Source: a bacterium UBA7470 (lineage in GTDB: Bacteria; Pseudomonadota; Gammaproteobacteria; Burkholderiales; Burkholderiaceae_C). Taken from it: 6,300 nt of DNA. The stretch's first letter is position 1, and each line of letters begins with the position of its first letter. The stretch is from assembly GCA_002479815.1 (NCBI GenBank), contig DLPA01000091.1:11881-18180 (forward strand), in the 5' to 3' direction. Position numbers and translations under genes: made by a program. The notes beneath the pieces are model-generated. The model was not told the origin of the DNA. It worked only from the letters and a program-made list of their open reading frames with translations, and made no database searches. This document shows positions 6,019 to 6,300 of this stretch, in pieces.

Positions 6019-6300
6019 CTATTTTATGGACTTCACCACCGCGTAGCGTGCCAACGTCTGGGTGCGCGCCTCGGCGTGATCGACGATGGGGTGGGGTTGG
6101 TTGTCGCCCAAACGCACGTCGGCGTCCAGCAACTCCAGCGGTGAGGCCAGCCACGGGGCGTGGATGCTTTTGGCGCTCAAAGCCGCCAAATGCGGCAGGT
6201 AGCGTTTGATGAAGCGGCCATCGGGGTCGAATTTTTCGCTTTGGGCGATGGGGTTGAAGATGCGGAAGTAGGGCTGGGCATCGCAGCCGCTGGAGCTGGC
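6019..6300 (-). CDS. phrB: class I deoxyribodipyrimidine photolyase, C-terminal part
   Basis: The minus-strand frame entering at the right edge codes the last 93 residues and stops at TAG (6019-6021). The sequence CDAQPYFRIFNPIAQSEKFD, then DGRFIKRYLPHLAAL, IHAPW and a final PIVDHAEARTQTLARY, is the characteristic C-terminal, FAD-binding end of bacterial class I CPD photolyases, closely following the E. coli PhrB pattern. The enzyme uses blue light and FADH- to split cyclobutane pyrimidine dimers. The N-terminal antenna domain and most of the FAD domain lie beyond the window. A related cryptochrome cannot be fully excluded from this part alone. The gene converges on the desaturase operon. Its last residues (KSIK) come from AT-rich codons immediately next to the inverted-repeat block. 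Confidence 0.93.
   Translation of the reverse strand, partial: ASSSGCDAQPYFRIFNPIAQSEKFDPDGRFIKRYLPHLAALSAKSIHAPWLASPLELLDADVRLGDNQPHPIVDHAEARTQTLARYAVVKSIK

Noticed and set aside
5937..6209. 90-codon plus-strand frame crossing the right repeat arm into phrB
   Set aside because: Starts in the AT-rich repeat block and then runs antisense to the photolyase; composition shifts abruptly at the boundary and there is no Shine-Dalgarno.

Overview
The window reads as a piece of a GC-rich betaproteobacterial chromosome, most likely Burkholderiales (Comamonadaceae-like). This rests on GC-rich codon use, a Gram-negative outer-membrane assembly gene, and the general look of the gene set; the genus cannot be fixed from the sequence alone. 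It holds four complete genes and two partial ones, no RNA gene and no CRISPR array.

Layout. (1) Positions 1-1472, minus strand: the N-terminal 490 residues of a TamA/BamA-type outer-membrane protein (signal peptide, Ala/Pro/Gln linker, POTRA domains, start of the beta-barrel), cut by the window's left edge. (2) Positions 1473-1584: a divergent leader with two overlapping hairpins and A/T runs. (3) Positions 1585-2781, plus strand: an FAD/NAD(P) oxidoreductase of the type otherwise found fused to the N-terminus of selenide,water dikinase (SelD), here standing alone. (4) Positions 2916-5773, plus strand: a tight run of three genes. They are an exported seven-bladed YVTN beta-propeller, an exported NodB-type polysaccharide deacetylase with an altered metal motif, and an integral-membrane sterol desaturase/fatty acid hydroxylase-type di-iron enzyme. 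The gaps are 4 and 22 bases, so they are probably one operon. (5) Positions 5774-6018: an AT-rich gap almost filled by a 232-bp structured block bounded by 30-bp inverted repeats (27 of 30 matching) and flanked by A/T runs; it is either a MITE-like element or a large two-way terminator. (6) Positions 6019-6300, minus strand: the C-terminal 93 residues of a class I CPD photolyase (PhrB), convergent with the operon.

How the genes may work together. The outer-membrane assembly and photolyase genes look like ordinary housekeeping neighbours. The propeller-deacetylase-desaturase run puts a periplasmic scaffold or sensor, a periplasmic glycan or amide hydrolase and a membrane lipid oxygenase in one unit, which suggests a cell-envelope modification pathway. 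That is inference from domain content and spacing. The two least explained items are this three-gene module and the inverted-repeat block at its 3' end.
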